In this document: positions 37,989 through 48,051 of the stretch, in pieces
How positions within the stretch are numbered: position 1 is the stretch's first letter
Layout: each line of letters starts with the position of its first letter
Origin: Xanthomonas euroxanthea
GTDB taxonomy: Bacteria; Pseudomonadota; Gammaproteobacteria; Xanthomonadales; Xanthomonadaceae
DNA length: 64,000 nt
Reading direction: 5' to 3'
Assembly: GCF_900476395.1 (NCBI RefSeq)
Contig: NZ_UIHB01000004.1
Location: forward strand, 1-64,000
The notes under the pieces: model-generated
The model's database searches: none
What the model was told of the DNA's origin: nothing
Seen by the model: the letters and a program-made list of their open reading frames with translations, nothing else
Position numbers and translations under genes: made by a program

Positions 37989-38453
37989 TCAGTAATCGGA
38001 TTCTGGGGTTTCTAGAGCTTTCAACACGTCATACAGCGCATCGTCCATCCCGCGCGGGCGAAAGTCGCTGGTGCCGAGTGCGGCAATGCGCACCTCGGCG
38101 GTCAGCAGCACTTCGCCCTCGCGACGCACCGACTGCGCAAACAGCAGGCTGGCCCGTCTGCATCGCAGCAACACTGCCGACACTGACAGCGCATCGTCGA
38201 GCCGGGCCGGCTTGAGGAAATCCAGTTGCATCGAGCGAACCGCAAACACCAGCTCGTGCTGCTGGCGCAGGCGTTCCTGCCCATAACCGGCCGCGCGCAT
38301 CCATTCGGTGCGCGCACGCTCCATGAAGGCGACGTAGCGCGCATGGTAGACCACCCCGCCGGCGTCGGTATCTTCCCAGTACACGCGTGTCGGCCAACTG
38401 AATACTGGCGGAAAATCGGGAGACGGGAATCGGGCGTCGGCGGTCATGGGCAC
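37989..38453 (-). CDS. ybgC: YbgC, acyl-CoA thioesterase of the Tol-Pal operon
   Basis: 154 residues (start 38453 or 38447). The hot-dog-fold signature YWEDTDAGGVVYHARYVAFMERART includes the catalytic Asp of the 4HBT family. It hydrolyses acyl-CoA thioesters and associates with phospholipid enzymes in E. coli. It is the first gene of the tol block and lies 46 bp after ruvB. Confidence 0.94.
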   Translation of the reverse strand: MPMTADARFPSPDFPPVFSWPTRVYWEDTDAGGVVYHARYVAFMERARTEWMRAAGYGQERLRQQHELVFAVRSMQLDFLKPARLDDALSVSAVLLRCRRASLLFAQSVRREGEVLLTAEVRIAALGTSDFRPRGMDDALYDVLKALETPESDY

Positions 38454-38499
38454 GGAGGGTTGGTCGAGACGGGCCGGGCGAGCGACAAACGGAGCACCA

Positions 38500-39534
38500 T
38501 CAGAACAGCTCTCCCGGCTCGCCGATGCCCGGGGCGCGATCGCGCGGCGGCTTCAGGCCCAGGTGCAGATAGGCCTTGGTGGTGACCATGCGGCCGCGCG
38601 CGGTGCGGATCAGAAAGCCCTGCTGGATCAGATAGGGCTCGATCACGTCTTCCAGCGTGCCGCGCTCCTCCGACAGCGAGGCGGCCAGCGATTCCACGCC
38701 GACCGGGCCGCCGTCGAAGTGTTCGACGATCACCCGCAGCATGCGCCGGTCGAGCTCGTCGAAGCCTTCCGGGTCGACCTTGAGCATCTGCATCGCCGCC
38801 TGCGCCACCGGCAGATCGATATGCCCGGCGGCCTTGACCTGGGCAAAGTCGCGCACACGCCGCAGCAGCCGGTTGGCGATACGCGGGGTGCCGCGCGCGC
38901 GGCGGGCGATCTCGGCCGCGCCTTCGGGCGTGCAATCGATGCCCAGGATCGCCGCCGAGCGGATCACGATGCGGGTCAGTTCCTGCGGCGAATAGAACTC
39001 CAGCCGCTGCACGATGCCGAAGCGGTCGCGCAGCGGCGCGGTCAGCAGGCCGGCACGGGTGGTGGCGCCGATCAGGGTGAACGGCGGCAGGTCGATCTTG
39101 ATCGAGCGCGCGGCCGGGCCGTCGCCGATCATGATGTCGATCTGGAAATCTTCCATCGCCGGGTATAGCACTTCTTCCACCACCGGCGAGAGGCGATGGA
39201 TCTCGTCGATGAACAGCACGTCGTGCGGCTGCAGATTGGTCAGCAGCGCGGCCAGGTCGCCGGCCTTTTCGATTACCGGGCCGGAGGTCGAGCGCAGGTT
39301 CACGCCCAGCTCGTTGGCGATGACATGGCTGAGCGTGGTCTTGCCCAGGCCGGGCGGGCCGAAGATCAGCACATGGTCCATCGCCTCGCCGCGCGCCCTG
39401 GCTGCTTCGATGTAGATCTCCATCTGCTCGCGCACCGGCTGCTGGCCTAGATAGTCGGCCAGGCGCTTGGGCCGGATGCTCGCATCGGCGGCATCGTCTT
39501 CGCGGGTGGCATTGCTGGCGATGATGCGGTCCAT
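38500..39534 (-). CDS. ruvB: RuvB, Holliday-junction branch-migration ATPase
   Basis: 344 residues from ATG 39534 ([20 protein letters not shown]). It has [11 protein letters not shown], Walker [11 protein letters not shown], Walker B FIDEIHRL and arginine-finger region [18 protein letters not shown]. It forms the hexameric motor with RuvA. The 66 bases upstream in frame encode heptad-repeat sequence, not the gene. ybgC follows 46 bp downstream. Confidence 0.97.
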   Translation of the reverse strand: MDRIIASNATREDDAADASIRPKRLADYLGQQPVREQMEIYIEAARARGEAMDHVLIFGPPGLGKTTLSHVIANELGVNLRSTSGPVIEKAGDLAALLTNLQPHDVLFIDEIHRLSPVVEEVLYPAMEDFQIDIMIGDGPAARSIKIDLPPFTLIGATTRAGLLTAPLRDRFGIVQRLEFYSPQELTRIVIRSAAILGIDCTPEGAAEIARRARGTPRIANRLLRRVRDFAQVKAAGHIDLPVAQAAMQMLKVDPEGFDELDRRMLRVIVEHFDGGPVGVESLAASLSEERGTLEDVIEPYLIQQGFLIRTARGRMVTTKAYLHLGLKPPRDRAPGIGEPGELF

Positions 39535-39541
39535 TGAAAAG

Positions 39542-39574
39542 CCGGGAATGGGGAATCGAGAATGGGGAATTGAG
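39542..39574. repeat. GGGAATG/GGGAATC array, left arm (kup-ruvB gap)
   Basis: Four imperfect heptads (GGGAATGGGGAATCG...). It begins 8 bp from the ruvB start and faces an inverted array at 39663-39688. Confidence 0.8.
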
Positions 39575-39662
39575 CGGACAATAGTAGCGGTTACCGGCAC
39601 CGCTGGTGCCCTTTTCAGCCGCCGCCGAGTGTCTCGGGCCGGCGCAGGCCGTTGCTCTTCCT

Positions 39663-39688
39663 ATTCCCCATTCCCGTCTCCCGATTCC
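39663..39688. repeat. Inverted GGGAAT array, right arm (kup-ruvB gap)
   Basis: ATTCCCCATTCCCG... is the reverse complement type of the array at 39542-39574. The two arms enclose 88 bp and could fold into one large stem. Confidence 0.75.
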
Positions 39689-39691
39689 AAA

Positions 39692-39712
39692 GGCCGCGAC
39701 GCGGTCGCGGCC
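39692..39712 (-). terminator. Hairpin directly after kup stop
   Basis: GGCCGCGAC, GCG, GTCGCGGCC: a perfect 9-bp stem abutting the kup TGA (39713-39715). On the minus strand TTT follows. It is a plausible kup terminator. Confidence 0.65.
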
Positions 39713-41620
39713 TCAGATCTCGACCTGGGCGCCCAGCTCGACCAGGCGGTTGCCGGGGATGCGGAAGAAGCCGGTGGCCGGGGCGGCGTTGCGATGCATC
39801 AGCGCGAACAGCTTGTCGCGCCAGATCGGCATGCCGCGGTTGGCGCTGGCCACGATGGTCTCGCGGCTGGCGAAGAAGGTGGTGTCCATCGGGTCGAAAT
39901 GGATGCCGCCCTGGTCGCAGGAGCGCATCAGTGCCAGCGGCACGTCCGGCGTTTCCATGAAGCCGAAGCGCACATAGACGCGGTAGAACTCGTCGCCGAT
40001 CGATTCGATCTGCAGGCGCTTGTCCGCCGGCGCGTATGGGATCGGCAAGGTGTCGACGTTGAGGAAGATGTTGCGCTCGTGCAGCACCTTGTTGTGCTTG
40101 AGGTTGTGCATCAGCGCATGCGGCACCACCATCGGGTCGGCGGTGAGGAACACCGCCATGCCCGGCACGCGCGCCGGCGGGGCCAGCATCAGGCCCGGCA
40201 GGAAGCTGTCGATGCGGATGCCGTCCTTGCGGATTTCCTCGCGCAGCAGCGCGCGGCCGCGGCGCCAGGTACGCATCAGGGTGAACACCACGATGCCCAG
40301 CGCCAGCGGGAACCAGGCGCCCTGCAGCAGCTTGGCACCATTGGCGATGACGAAGGCCAGCTCGATGAAGAAGAACACCACGCACAGCGGCAGCACCCAG
40401 TTACGCCAGCGCGGCCACAACGAGCGCGCCACCAGCGCCAGCAGCAGGGTGTCGATCAGCATGGTCATCGACACCGAGATGCCGTAGGCCACCGCCAGAT
40501 TGGTGGAACTGCGGAAGATCAGCACCAGCGCGATCACCATCACCATCAACAGCCAGTTGATGCCGGGCACGTAGATCTGGCCGATGGTGGTGCGCGAGGT
40601 GTGCTTGATCAGCATGCGCGGGATGTAGCCCAGCTGCATCGCCTGGCGGGCCACCGAATAGGCGCCGGTGATGACCGCCTGCGACGCGATCACGGCCGCC
40701 AGCGTGGCCAGGATGATCATCGGATACAGCGCCCAGCCCGGCACCGCTTCGAAGAACGGGTTCTTCAGCGCGGATGGGTGATTGAGCACCAGCGCGCCCT
40801 GCCCCAGGTAATTGAGCAGCAGCATCGGCAGCACGAAGAAATACCAGCCGTGGCGGATCGGCCTGGCGCCGAAGTGGCCCATGTCCGCATACAGCGCCTC
40901 GCCGCCGGTCACCGCCAGCACCACCGCGCCGAGGATGAACACCCCGTGCCAGCCATGCTCCATGAAGAAGCGGATCGCCCACCACGGATTGAAGGCCTTC
41001 AGCACTTCCGGCGCATCGATGATGTTCCAGGCGCCGATCGCCCCCAGCGACAGGAACCACAGGCAGGTGATCGGCCCGAACACCTTGCCGACCTTTTCGG
41101 TGCCGAAGCGCTGCACCATGAACACCACCAGCAGCACGATCACGGTGATCGGCACGATGAAGGGATGCAGGCTGGGCGCGGCGATTTCCAGGCCTTCCAC
41201 CGCGCCCATCACCGAGATGGCCGGGGTGATCACGCCATCGCCGAAGAACAGCGAGGCGCCGAAGATGCCGAGGATGCCGACCACGTACGCCGAGCGCGAG
41301 CCGTTGCGCATGGTGCGCTGGGTCAGCGCCATCAAGGCCATGATGCCGCCCTCGCCCTCGTTGTCGGCGCGCATGATGATGGTCACGTACTTGAGCGTCA
41401 CCGTGACCATCAGCGCCCAGAACGCCAGTGACAGCACGCCCAGCACGGTGTCGTGGTCGCTGGTCAGCCCGTAGTGCGGCGAGAACGCCTCCTTGAGGGT
41501 GTACAGCGGACTGGTGCCGATATCGCCGAAGACGACGCCGATGGCGCCGATGACCAAGGCCATATGGCTATTGGCAGGCGCATGGCCGTGGCCAGCTGCG
41601 GAAGTGGGGGTCTGGGACAT
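39713..41620 (-). CDS. kup: Kup, low-affinity potassium uptake transporter
   Basis: 635 residues from ATG 41620 ([20 protein letters not shown]). It has about 12 membrane helices, with the family N-terminus [20 protein letters not shown], then [13 protein letters not shown] and [22 protein letters not shown]-terminal cytoplasmic domain ends the protein. It imports K+ with protons. It lies between ruvA and ruvB, which are adjacent in many bacteria, so it is an insertion in that pair. An upstream extension to 41845 reads through ruvA and is rejected. Confidence 0.95.
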   Translation of the reverse strand: MSQTPTSAAGHGHAPANSHMALVIGAIGVVFGDIGTSPLYTLKEAFSPHYGLTSDHDTVLGVLSLAFWALMVTVTLKYVTIIMRADNEGEGGIMALMALTQRTMRNGSRSAYVVGILGIFGASLFFGDGVITPAISVMGAVEGLEIAAPSLHPFIVPITVIVLLVVFMVQRFGTEKVGKVFGPITCLWFLSLGAIGAWNIIDAPEVLKAFNPWWAIRFFMEHGWHGVFILGAVVLAVTGGEALYADMGHFGARPIRHGWYFFVLPMLLLNYLGQGALVLNHPSALKNPFFEAVPGWALYPMIILATLAAVIASQAVITGAYSVARQAMQLGYIPRMLIKHTSRTTIGQIYVPGINWLLMVMVIALVLIFRSSTNLAVAYGISVSMTMLIDTLLLALVARSLWPRWRNWVLPLCVVFFFIELAFVIANGAKLLQGAWFPLALGIVVFTLMRTWRRGRALLREEIRKDGIRIDSFLPGLMLAPPARVPGMAVFLTADPMVVPHALMHNLKHNKVLHERNIFLNVDTLPIPYAPADKRLQIESIGDEFYRVYVRFGFMETPDVPLALMRSCDQGGIHFDPMDTTFFASRETIVASANRGMPIWRDKLFALMHRNAAPATGFFRIPGNRLVELGAQVEI

Positions 41621-41672
41621 GAAGTGGGCAGGGTATCGCCAAGTGGCGTGAAGGAGAGGAAGACAGCGCAGC

Positions 41673-42257
41673 CTAGCGGAGCGCGGCCTGGAGGGCCTTG
41701 CGAATGACCGTGGCGACTTCGTCGCCTTCTGCCCCGGCCTCGCGTGCCATGCGTGCGGCCTCGGCCGGCTTGTAACCCAGTTGCTGCAACGCCACCGTGG
41801 CTTCGGACACCGCATCCGGGCCGAGCTGGCCGGTGATCGGCGCACCGCTGCTGAAGTCGGCGGCGCGGTCGCGCAGCTCCACCACCATACGCTCGGCGGT
41901 CTTCTTGCCGATGCCGGGGATGCGCGTCAGCGCGGTGATGTCGCCGCTGGTGATCAGGCGGGCGAACTCGTCCACGCTGACCCCGGACAGCACCGCCAGC
42001 GCGATCTTGGCGCCGATGCCGGTGACCTTCTGCACGTCGCGGAACAGCCTGCGCTCGCCTTCGCGCAGGAATCCGTACAGCGACACGCTGTCTTCCTTCT
42101 GCGCGTAGTGGGTGAACAGGATCACGTCGCGGCCGACATCGGGCAGGTCGTAGAAGGTGCTCATCGGCGCCTCCAGCTCGTAGCCCACCCCACCCACGTC
42201 GATCACCAGCCACGGCGGCTGCTTGTAGGCCAGGATCCCGCGCAGGCGGCCGATCAT
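41673..42257 (-). CDS. ruvA: RuvA, Holliday-junction binding subunit
   Basis: 194 residues from ATG 42257 ([20 protein letters not shown]). It has an OB-fold N-terminus, helix-hairpin-helix motifs ([33 protein letters not shown]) and a C-terminal domain III that contacts RuvB. A 9-bp hairpin ends two bases before the ATG, and no clear ribosome-binding site is visible. Confidence 0.96.
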   Translation of the reverse strand: MIGRLRGILAYKQPPWLVIDVGGVGYELEAPMSTFYDLPDVGRDVILFTHYAQKEDSVSLYGFLREGERRLFRDVQKVTGIGAKIALAVLSGVSVDEFARLITSGDITALTRIPGIGKKTAERMVVELRDRAADFSSGAPITGQLGPDAVSEATVALQQLGYKPAEAARMAREAGAEGDEVATVIRKALQAALR

Positions 42258-42259
42258 TG

Positions 42260-42279
42260 GGCACCGCCGGGGCGGTGCC
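42260..42279 (-). promoter_or_regulatory. Hairpin covering the ruvA translation start region
   Basis: GGCACCGCC-GG-GGCGGTGCC: a perfect 9-bp stem two bases upstream of the ruvA ATG, where the ribosome-binding site should be. It could limit or couple ruvA translation. Confidence 0.55.
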
Positions 42280-42308
42280 GGGATTGGGGAATCGGGAATG
42301 GAGAATCG
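42278..42308. repeat. GGGATTG/GGGAATC array, left arm (ruvA-ruvC gap)
   Basis: Four heptads. It faces the inverted array at 42343-42377 across 34 bp. Confidence 0.8.
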
Positions 42309-42342
42309 TAAGAGCGCGCGCTGCTCTGGACTCTGCTGTTGC

Positions 42343-42377
42343 AATTCCCGATTCCCGATTCCCGACTCCCGATTCTC
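42343..42377. repeat. Inverted GGGAAT array, right arm (ruvA-ruvC gap)
   Basis: Five reverse-type heptads (ATTCCCGATTCCCG...). The array abuts the ruvC stop codon, so the ruvC 3' end is fused to the repeat. Confidence 0.8.
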
Positions 42378-42900
42378 ATTTCTTGCGGCTCCAGGCCTGT
42401 TGGGTATTGACGCCCAGGCGCTGCGCGGTGGCGCGCACATGGGCGTGGGTGATGGCGACCGCCAGTGCGTCGGCGGCGTCGGCCTGCAGCTTGCCTTTCA
42501 GGTTGAGCATGATGCCGACCATGTGCTGGACCTGCACCTTGTCCGCCCCGCCCTTGCCGACCAGCGCCAGCTTGATCTCGGTGGCAGCGTACTCGTGCAC
42601 CGGCAGGTCGCGCAGCACCACCGCGCAGATCGCCGCCCCGCGCGCGTGGCCGAGCTTGAGCGCGGAATCGGCACTCTTGCCCATGAACACCTTCTCGATC
42701 GCCACTTCCTGCGGCCGGTAGGTCTCGATCACCTCGCCCAGCCCGTGCAGCAGGCGCTTGAGCCGCTGGGCGAAGTCGCCCTCGCCCAGCAGCACCAGCG
42801 GCGCATGATAGACATGCCGGCTGCGACCGCTCTCATCGACGTCGATGATGCCGAGCCCGGTCCGCTGCGAGCCGGGGTCGATGCCCAGGATGCGGGTCAT
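42376..42900 (-). CDS. ruvC: RuvC, Holliday-junction resolvase
   Basis: 174 residues. It starts [20 protein letters not shown], with the catalytic Asp in GIDPG, and has [10 protein letters not shown] for the second acidic site. The C-terminus carries [11 protein letters not shown]. It cleaves junctions moved by RuvAB. It forms a block with ruvA and ruvB interrupted by repeats and kup. Confidence 0.97.
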   Translation of the reverse strand: MTRILGIDPGSQRTGLGIIDVDESGRSRHVYHAPLVLLGEGDFAQRLKRLLHGLGEVIETYRPQEVAIEKVFMGKSADSALKLGHARGAAICAVVLRDLPVHEYAATEIKLALVGKGGADKVQVQHMVGIMLNLKGKLQADAADALAVAITHAHVRATAQRLGVNTQQAWSRKK

Positions 42901-42908
42901 CGCGCGGC

Positions 42909-42939
42909 CGGGAATGGGGAGTCGGGAATCGGGAATGGG
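42909..42939. repeat. GGGAATG/GGGAGTC array, left arm (ruvC-yebC gap)
   Basis: Four heptads starting 8 bp from the ruvC start. An inverted partner lies at 42998-43025. Confidence 0.8.
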
Positions 42940-42997
42940 TAAAGCAGCCTCCTGGCATGCCCGACGCTGCCGGGCAATGCAGGATGCAGCTGTTTCA

Positions 42998-43025
42998 ACT
43001 CCCGATTCTCCATTCCCGATTCCCG
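42998..43025. repeat. Inverted GGGAAT array, right arm (ruvC-yebC gap)
   Basis: Reverse-type heptads (ACTCCCGATTCTCC...) that could pair with 42909-42939. It is the third such facing pair in the block. Confidence 0.8.
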
Positions 43026-43040
43026 GCGCTTCAAGCGCCG
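43024..43040 (-). terminator. Hairpin overlapping yebC stop codon
   Basis: CGGCGCTT-C-AAGCGCCG: an 8-bp perfect stem that contains the yebC TGA (43033-43031). It may mark the yebC 3' end or act in translation termination. Confidence 0.5.
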
Positions 43041-43759
43041 AGACTCGACTGGTCGACGTTCGAATACACGTCCTGGACGTCGTCCAGGTCTTCGAGCATG
43101 TCGAGCAGCTTGCGGACCTGCACGGCGGTGTCGCCGTCGACGGCGATGTCGTTTTCGGCGCGGAAGGTGATTTCGGCGTGGGCCGGCTCCAGGCCGGCGG
43201 CGGTCAGCGCCTGCTTGACCTGGGCGAAGGCCTCCGGGGCGGTCAGTACGTCGATGGCGCCATCTTCGGGGTAGACCACCACGTCGTCGGCGCCGGCTTC
43301 GATGGCCGCGTCGGTGAGGGTGTCTTCGTCGGTGCCGGCGGCAAAGCTCAGCACGCCCAGGCGCTTGAACATGAAGGCCACCGAGCCGTCGGTGCCCATG
43401 TTGCCGCCGCACTTGCTGAAGGCATGGCGCACGTCGGCCACCGCGCGCACGCGGTTGTCGGTCAGGCAGTCCACGATCACCGCCACGCCGCCGGGGGCGT
43501 AGCCCTCGTAGCGCACTTCCTCGTATTCCACGCCTTCCAGCTCGCCGGTAGCTTTCTTGATGGCGCGCTCGATCACGTCCTTGGACATGTTCGCCGACAG
43601 CCCCTTGTCCACCGCCACGCGCAGGCGCGGATTGTTGGACGGATCGCCACCGCCGCCGCGCGCGGCGACGCTGATCTCGCGAATGATCTTGGTGAACATC
43701 TTGCCGCGTTTGGCGTCGGAGGCGTTCTTGCGGCCTTCGATGGAGGGGCCTCTACCCAT
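43031..43759 (-). CDS. yebC: YebC/PmpR-family protein
   Basis: 242 residues. It begins [20 protein letters not shown], then [20 protein letters not shown], typical of the YebC/TACO1 family. These proteins are described as transcription regulators in some bacteria and as translation factors that relieve ribosome stalling. Its place upstream of ruvC is conserved in many bacteria. Confidence 0.95.
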   Translation of the reverse strand: MGRGPSIEGRKNASDAKRGKMFTKIIREISVAARGGGGDPSNNPRLRVAVDKGLSANMSKDVIERAIKKATGELEGVEYEEVRYEGYAPGGVAVIVDCLTDNRVRAVADVRHAFSKCGGNMGTDGSVAFMFKRLGVLSFAAGTDEDTLTDAAIEAGADDVVVYPEDGAIDVLTAPEAFAQVKQALTAAGLEPAHAEITFRAENDIAVDGDTAVQVRKLLDMLEDLDDVQDVYSNVDQSSLGA

Positions 43760-43834
43760 GGGTGGTTCCGGACTGGCTTGAATGACAGGGCGCGAATTTT
43801 ACCTGATTGCTCGCCCGCACCGGGGCGGCGGCGT

Positions 43835-44473
43835 TCAGTGGCCGAACCGGCCGTGGCGCAGGAAGCGCAGCACCTGCTGCGCGGCCTCGGGCGAGCGCAA
43901 CAGACCGCTGTGGCTGGCCTGCACCACGCAATGGTCGCGCAGCCCCGGCAGGCGGGTTTCAGCCAGCGCCACGGTGCCGTCCGAGCCGCCGTCCAGCGGC
44001 GCCAGCCAGCGCCCCACCCCGCGCGCGACGGTGCCGGCGACCTGGCCGATCTCCGCCTCGCCCTCCCAGTGCGCGACACCGTGCTGCAACAAGGCCGCGC
44101 TGCGCCCCAGCGCCCAGCGCCCGCCGCGCCGGGCCAGGCCGCGCGCGGCGGCGCTGCCGCACAACGGCGAGCCCAGGCAGACCACGCGGCGCACAGGCAA
44201 TGCGGGCGCGGCGCGCAGGGCCTGCAGCGCCACCAGCCCGCCCAGGCTGTGACAGACCAGCCACTGCGCGCCGGTCGCCTGCAGGCGTTCGATCAGCCGC
44301 GGCACCGCCTGCGCCGGACCGCCGAGCACGCTGGCGTAGCCGAACAGCGCCGGCGCCAGGCCCTCGGCACGCAGCCGACGCGCGAGCGGCAATAGCCAGT
44401 GCGCGGTATTCCAGACGCCGTGCACCAGCAGCACGTCGGCGGTTGCGGTCGCACGTCGCGCACCCGCTGGCAT
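43835..44473 (-). CDS. Alpha/beta-hydrolase (serine esterase-like)
   Basis: 212 residues from ATG 44473 (MPAGARRATATADVLLVHGV). The oxyanion region is LLVHGVWN, and the nucleophile elbow is VCHSLGGLVAL. An acidic residue in PLDGGSDGTVAL and a His in QASHSGLLRSPE could complete the triad. No signal peptide is seen, so it is likely cytoplasmic. Substrate unknown. It lies 11 bp after the GNAT stop, probably in one operon. Confidence 0.85.
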   Translation of the reverse strand: MPAGARRATATADVLLVHGVWNTAHWLLPLARRLRAEGLAPALFGYASVLGGPAQAVPRLIERLQATGAQWLVCHSLGGLVALQALRAAPALPVRRVVCLGSPLCGSAAARGLARRGGRWALGRSAALLQHGVAHWEGEAEIGQVAGTVARGVGRWLAPLDGGSDGTVALAETRLPGLRDHCVVQASHSGLLRSPEAAQQVLRFLRHGRFGH

Positions 44474-44484
44474 CGGCGTGCCGC

Positions 44485-45012
44485 TCAGTCGGCCGCAATG
44501 CGCGGATTGCGGCGCAGGATGAATTCGCGGTCGAGGATCTTGCCGACCGGGAAATCGTACTCGCCCACCTTTTCGAAACCGTAGCGGGCGTAGAAGCGTT
44601 GTGCGCCGAAATTCTCCGACCACACGCCGATCCACAGCGTGCGCGGGCCGTCGCGCTCCAGCCATTCCAGCGTGGTCTCGAACAGGCGGCTGCCCCAGCC
44701 ACTGTTCTGGTAGTCCTTCAACAGATACAGCCGCTTGAGCTCACCGTCGCCGGGACGCACGTCCTGGTGCGGCAGCCCGCAGGGCCCGGCGGCGGCGTGG
44801 CCGACCAGCAGGTTGTCCATCTCCAGCAGCCAGATCGCATAGTCCGGATGCGCCAGCACGATGCGTGCGCGCTCGACCGCGTAGGTCTCCTGCAGGAAGC
44901 CGTGCAGATCCTCTGGCGAGTACAGATGCCCGAAGGTTTCGGTGAACGTCTGCGCAGCCAGCAGCGACAAGGCTTCGGCATCGTCCGGTGTGGCGCGGCG
45001 GATGCGGGTCAT
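44485..45012 (-). CDS. GNAT-family N-acetyltransferase
   Basis: 175 residues. It starts MTRIRRATPDDAEALSLLAA, and the acetyl-CoA loop is LLKDYQNSGWGSRLFETTLE (Q-x-x-G-x-G). The C-terminal half has the GNAT end YARYGFEKVGEYDF. Substrate unknown. It is upstream of the alpha/beta hydrolase. Confidence 0.9.
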   Translation of the reverse strand: MTRIRRATPDDAEALSLLAAQTFTETFGHLYSPEDLHGFLQETYAVERARIVLAHPDYAIWLLEMDNLLVGHAAAGPCGLPHQDVRPGDGELKRLYLLKDYQNSGWGSRLFETTLEWLERDGPRTLWIGVWSENFGAQRFYARYGFEKVGEYDFPVGKILDREFILRRNPRIAAD

Positions 45013-45354
45013 GCGGGCGTCTCATGCCGGGGGGACGTGGCAGCTTCGCGCATGCGGCTTCGTTGCCGCAAGCGGGGAATGGGGAATGGGGAATGGGGAA
45101 TGGGGAATGGGGAAGCGGGAGGCGGGAATCGGGAAAGCATCCGGGATCCGCGTTTCCGGACCGCTCGCAGTGGATTGTCGAGGGCGCGCGAGGAGCGCGG
45201 CCCTGCGTCGCGGTTGCGGCAGGGCGCGCCTCGGCTGAGGACACCGCCAGTTCGGCAGATGTGCAGCGCGCCACCGCATCTACGCATGCGACACGCTGGG
45301 GGCGCGGCGTATCAGCTACACGGCCACGCGCTGGCATGGCCGTGTGGTGACAGG
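45013..45354. other. 342-bp gap between aspS and GNAT with heptad array
   Basis: No gene is supported. The gap holds the longest GGGGAAT array of the window (45073-45136). Nothing else stands out. Confidence 0.6.
45073..45136. repeat. GGGGAAT heptad array (unpaired)
   Basis: Five near-exact GGGGAAT units and further degenerate ones (GGGAAGCGGGAGGCGGGAATC). No inverted partner is nearby. Nearly identical units suggest recent expansion. Confidence 0.9.
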
Positions 45355-47121
45355 TCAGGCCTGCTTGGGGCGTACCTGCACGTGCACTTCGGCCAGCTGA
45401 TCGGCGGCGATCGGCGACGGGGCGTCGGTCATCAGGTCCTGCGCGCCGGTGGTCTTGGGGAACGGGATGACGTCGCGGATCGATTCGGTGCCGGCCATCA
45501 ATGCAGCGATGCGGTCGATGCCGAAGGCGATGCCGCCGTGTGGCGGGGCGCCGTAGTTCAGCGCATCGAGCAGGAAGCCGAACTTGGCACGCGCCTCCTC
45601 GGCGCCGATGCCGAGCAGCTCGAACACCGCGCTCTGCATGTCCGGGCGGTGGATACGGATCGAACCGCCGCCGATCTCGTTGCCGTTGAGCACCATGTCG
45701 TAACCACGCGAGACCGCGGTGCGGGCGTTGGCGCGCAGGTCGGCGATGTCGTCCACCGCCGGCGCGGTGAAGGGGTGATGCAGGGCCACGTAACGCTGCG
45801 CCTCCTCGTCCCATTCGAACATCGGGAAATCGGTGACCCACAGCGGCGCCCAGCCATCGGCGACCAGATTGAATTCCTTGCCGGCCTTCAGGCGCAGTGC
45901 GCCCATGAAGTCGGACACGGTGTTGTAGCGGCCGGCGCCGAAGAACACGATGTCGCCATTGGCCGCACCGACGTGCTTGAGCAGCGCAGCGAAGGCCTCT
46001 TCGCCGAAGAACTTGGCGATCGGCGAGCTGACCTCGCCGGTCTCCGACAGCTTGATGTAGGCCAGGCCCTTGGCGCCGTACTTGGCGGCGTGCGCGGCGT
46101 AGTCGTCGATCTGCTTGCGGCTCAGCGTGGCGCCACCGGGGATGCGCAGCGCGGCCACGCGGCCGTCGGCGTCATTGGCGGCGGCGGTGAACACCGGGAA
46201 CTCGCTGGCCTTGACCAGCTCGGCCACGTCGACCAGCTCCAGCCCGATGCGCAGGTCCGGCTTGTCCGAACCATAGCGACGCATCGCCTCGGCCCAGGTC
46301 ATGCGCGGGAACTGCGCGGCCAGCTCGACCTCCACCACTTCCTTGAAGATGGCGCGGATCATGTCTTCGACGAAATCCTGCACGTCGCGTTCGCGCACGA
46401 AGGCAAATTCCATGTCCAGCTGGGTGAATTCCAGCTGGCGGTCGGCGCGCAGCGCTTCGTCGCGGAAGCAGCGTGCGATCTGGTAGTAGCGGTCGAAGCC
46501 GGCCACCATCAGGATCTGCTTGAACAGCTGCGGGCTCTGCGGCAAGGCGTAGAACTCGCCCGGATGCATGCGCGCCGGCACCAGGAAGTCGCGTGCGCCT
46601 TCCGGGGTGGCCTTGGTCAGGATCGGGGTTTCGATGTCCTGGAAATCGCGTGCGTCCAGGTGCCGGCGCAGCGCCTGCACCAGCTTGATGCGGGTGCGCT
46701 GCATGCGCTGCATTTCCGGACGGCGCAAATCCAGGTAACGGTACTTCAGGCGGGTTTCCTCGCCCGGGTTTTCATGCGCGTGGAACGGCAGCGGCGCAGC
46801 CTTGTTGAGGATGCTGATGCGGGTGGCGATCACTTCCACCTTGCCGGTGCGCAGCTTGTCGTTGACCGCATGACGCGCACGCACCACGCCTTCGACCTGC
46901 AGCACGTCCTCGTAGCCGAGGCTGGCGGCCACCTTGAACAGCTCGGCGCTGGCGTCGTCGCCGGCCACCGGTTCCACCGTCACCTGCACGATGCCTTCGT
47001 GGTCACGCAGGTCGATGAAGCACACCCCGCCCAGGTTGCGGGCCACGTCGGTCCAGCCGGCGAGAGTGACGGTTTGGCCGATCAAGGTCTCATCGACCAG
47101 GCCGCAGAAGTGGGTACGCAT
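45355..47121 (-). CDS. aspS: AspS, aspartyl-tRNA synthetase
   Basis: 588 residues from ATG 47121 ([20 protein letters not shown]). Class II motifs are present: motif 2 [20 protein letters not shown] and motif 3 [14 protein letters not shown]. The OB-fold anticodon domain ([19 protein letters not shown]) is at the N-terminus, with a GAD insertion in the middle. It charges tRNA-Asp with aspartate. A heptad-rich gap separates it from the downstream GNAT. Confidence 0.97.
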   Translation of the reverse strand: MRTHFCGLVDETLIGQTVTLAGWTDVARNLGGVCFIDLRDHEGIVQVTVEPVAGDDASAELFKVAASLGYEDVLQVEGVVRARHAVNDKLRTGKVEVIATRISILNKAAPLPFHAHENPGEETRLKYRYLDLRRPEMQRMQRTRIKLVQALRRHLDARDFQDIETPILTKATPEGARDFLVPARMHPGEFYALPQSPQLFKQILMVAGFDRYYQIARCFRDEALRADRQLEFTQLDMEFAFVRERDVQDFVEDMIRAIFKEVVEVELAAQFPRMTWAEAMRRYGSDKPDLRIGLELVDVAELVKASEFPVFTAAANDADGRVAALRIPGGATLSRKQIDDYAAHAAKYGAKGLAYIKLSETGEVSSPIAKFFGEEAFAALLKHVGAANGDIVFFGAGRYNTVSDFMGALRLKAGKEFNLVADGWAPLWVTDFPMFEWDEEAQRYVALHHPFTAPAVDDIADLRANARTAVSRGYDMVLNGNEIGGGSIRIHRPDMQSAVFELLGIGAEEARAKFGFLLDALNYGAPPHGGIAFGIDRIAALMAGTESIRDVIPFPKTTGAQDLMTDAPSPIAADQLAEVHVQVRPKQA

Positions 47122-47277
47122 CGAAAGCTCCGCTGAAAACCCGACGCAGGACGGCGCCGGAGAGCCGGATATTCTGGGGCCGGCGGGCGACAGGAGCAAA
47201 TGCGCAGGCGCTCATGGCCGCTTAAGTCAGCGCCCGGCTGAATAGGCGCCAGACCCTTCCGCACCAAGGACGACACG

Positions 47278-48051
47278 ATGCTGCGCACCGCCCTGCTGCT
47301 CTCCGGCTTCGGCCTGATCACCCTGACCGGCCTGCTGACCAGCGCGCCTGTCGCCGCGCAGGACCGTGGCTGGAACGGCCCCAGCATCACCTGCTCCAGC
47401 AACGACAACCGTCGCCGTGAGTGCGATACGCCGTTCCGCGGCCGCGCGGTGCTGGTCGAAAACATCTCCGGCACCCGCTGCATCGAAGGCCGCAACTGGG
47501 GCAGCGACCGCGGCCGGGTCTGGGTCGACAATGGCTGCCGTGGGCGCTTTGTCGATGGTCGCAACGGCGGCGGCGGCTGGGGCGGCAACACTGGCCCCGG
47601 CGGTGGCGGGGTCGCCGGTACGGTGCGCTGCGAGAGCAACGACCAGCGCCAGAAGATCTGTGACACCGGCTGGCGCCGCGCCATGCTGGTGCGCCAACTG
47701 TCCAACACGCCCTGCGTGGAAGGCCGCAACTGGCGCCAGGACGGGGGCCGCATCTGGGTGGACGACGGCTGCCGGGGCGAGTTTGCGCAGGCCCGCGGCG
47801 GCGGCTGGGGCCGGGGTGACGGCGGCGACGGTGGCCGCGACGACCGCCCGCGCAACGACTACGCCATCACCTGCGCCAGTGACGACCGCCGCCTGCGCAC
47901 CTGCGGCTGGGATGGCCGCTATGGCCGCCCGGTGCTGACCCGCCAGCTGTCCGCCACCCGTTGCGAGGAAGGCCGCAGCTGGGGGTACGACGCCCGCCGC
48001 GCGACGCTGTGGGTCAACGATGGCTGCCGGGCGCGCTTCGAGGCACGTTGA
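47278..48051 (+). CDS. DUF3011 secreted protein with three repeats
   Basis: 257 residues with a signal peptide (MLRTALLLSGFGLITLTGLL). Three repeats of about 60 residues follow: ITCSSNDNRRRECDTPFRGR..., VRCESNDQRQKICDTGWRRA... and ITCASDDRRLRTCGWDGRYG.... Each ends in a W-V-D/N-D/N-G-C-R block and holds four conserved Cys, so disulfides are likely. Gly-rich linkers separate them. It is periplasmic or surface-located with unknown function. AAGGA precedes the ATG. It lies opposite to aspS and fmdB. Confidence 0.9.
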   Translation: MLRTALLLSGFGLITLTGLLTSAPVAAQDRGWNGPSITCSSNDNRRRECDTPFRGRAVLVENISGTRCIEGRNWGSDRGRVWVDNGCRGRFVDGRNGGGGWGGNTGPGGGGVAGTVRCESNDQRQKICDTGWRRAMLVRQLSNTPCVEGRNWRQDGGRIWVDDGCRGEFAQARGGGWGRGDGGDGGRDDRPRNDYAITCASDDRRLRTCGWDGRYGRPVLTRQLSATRCEEGRSWGYDARRATLWVNDGCRARFEAR

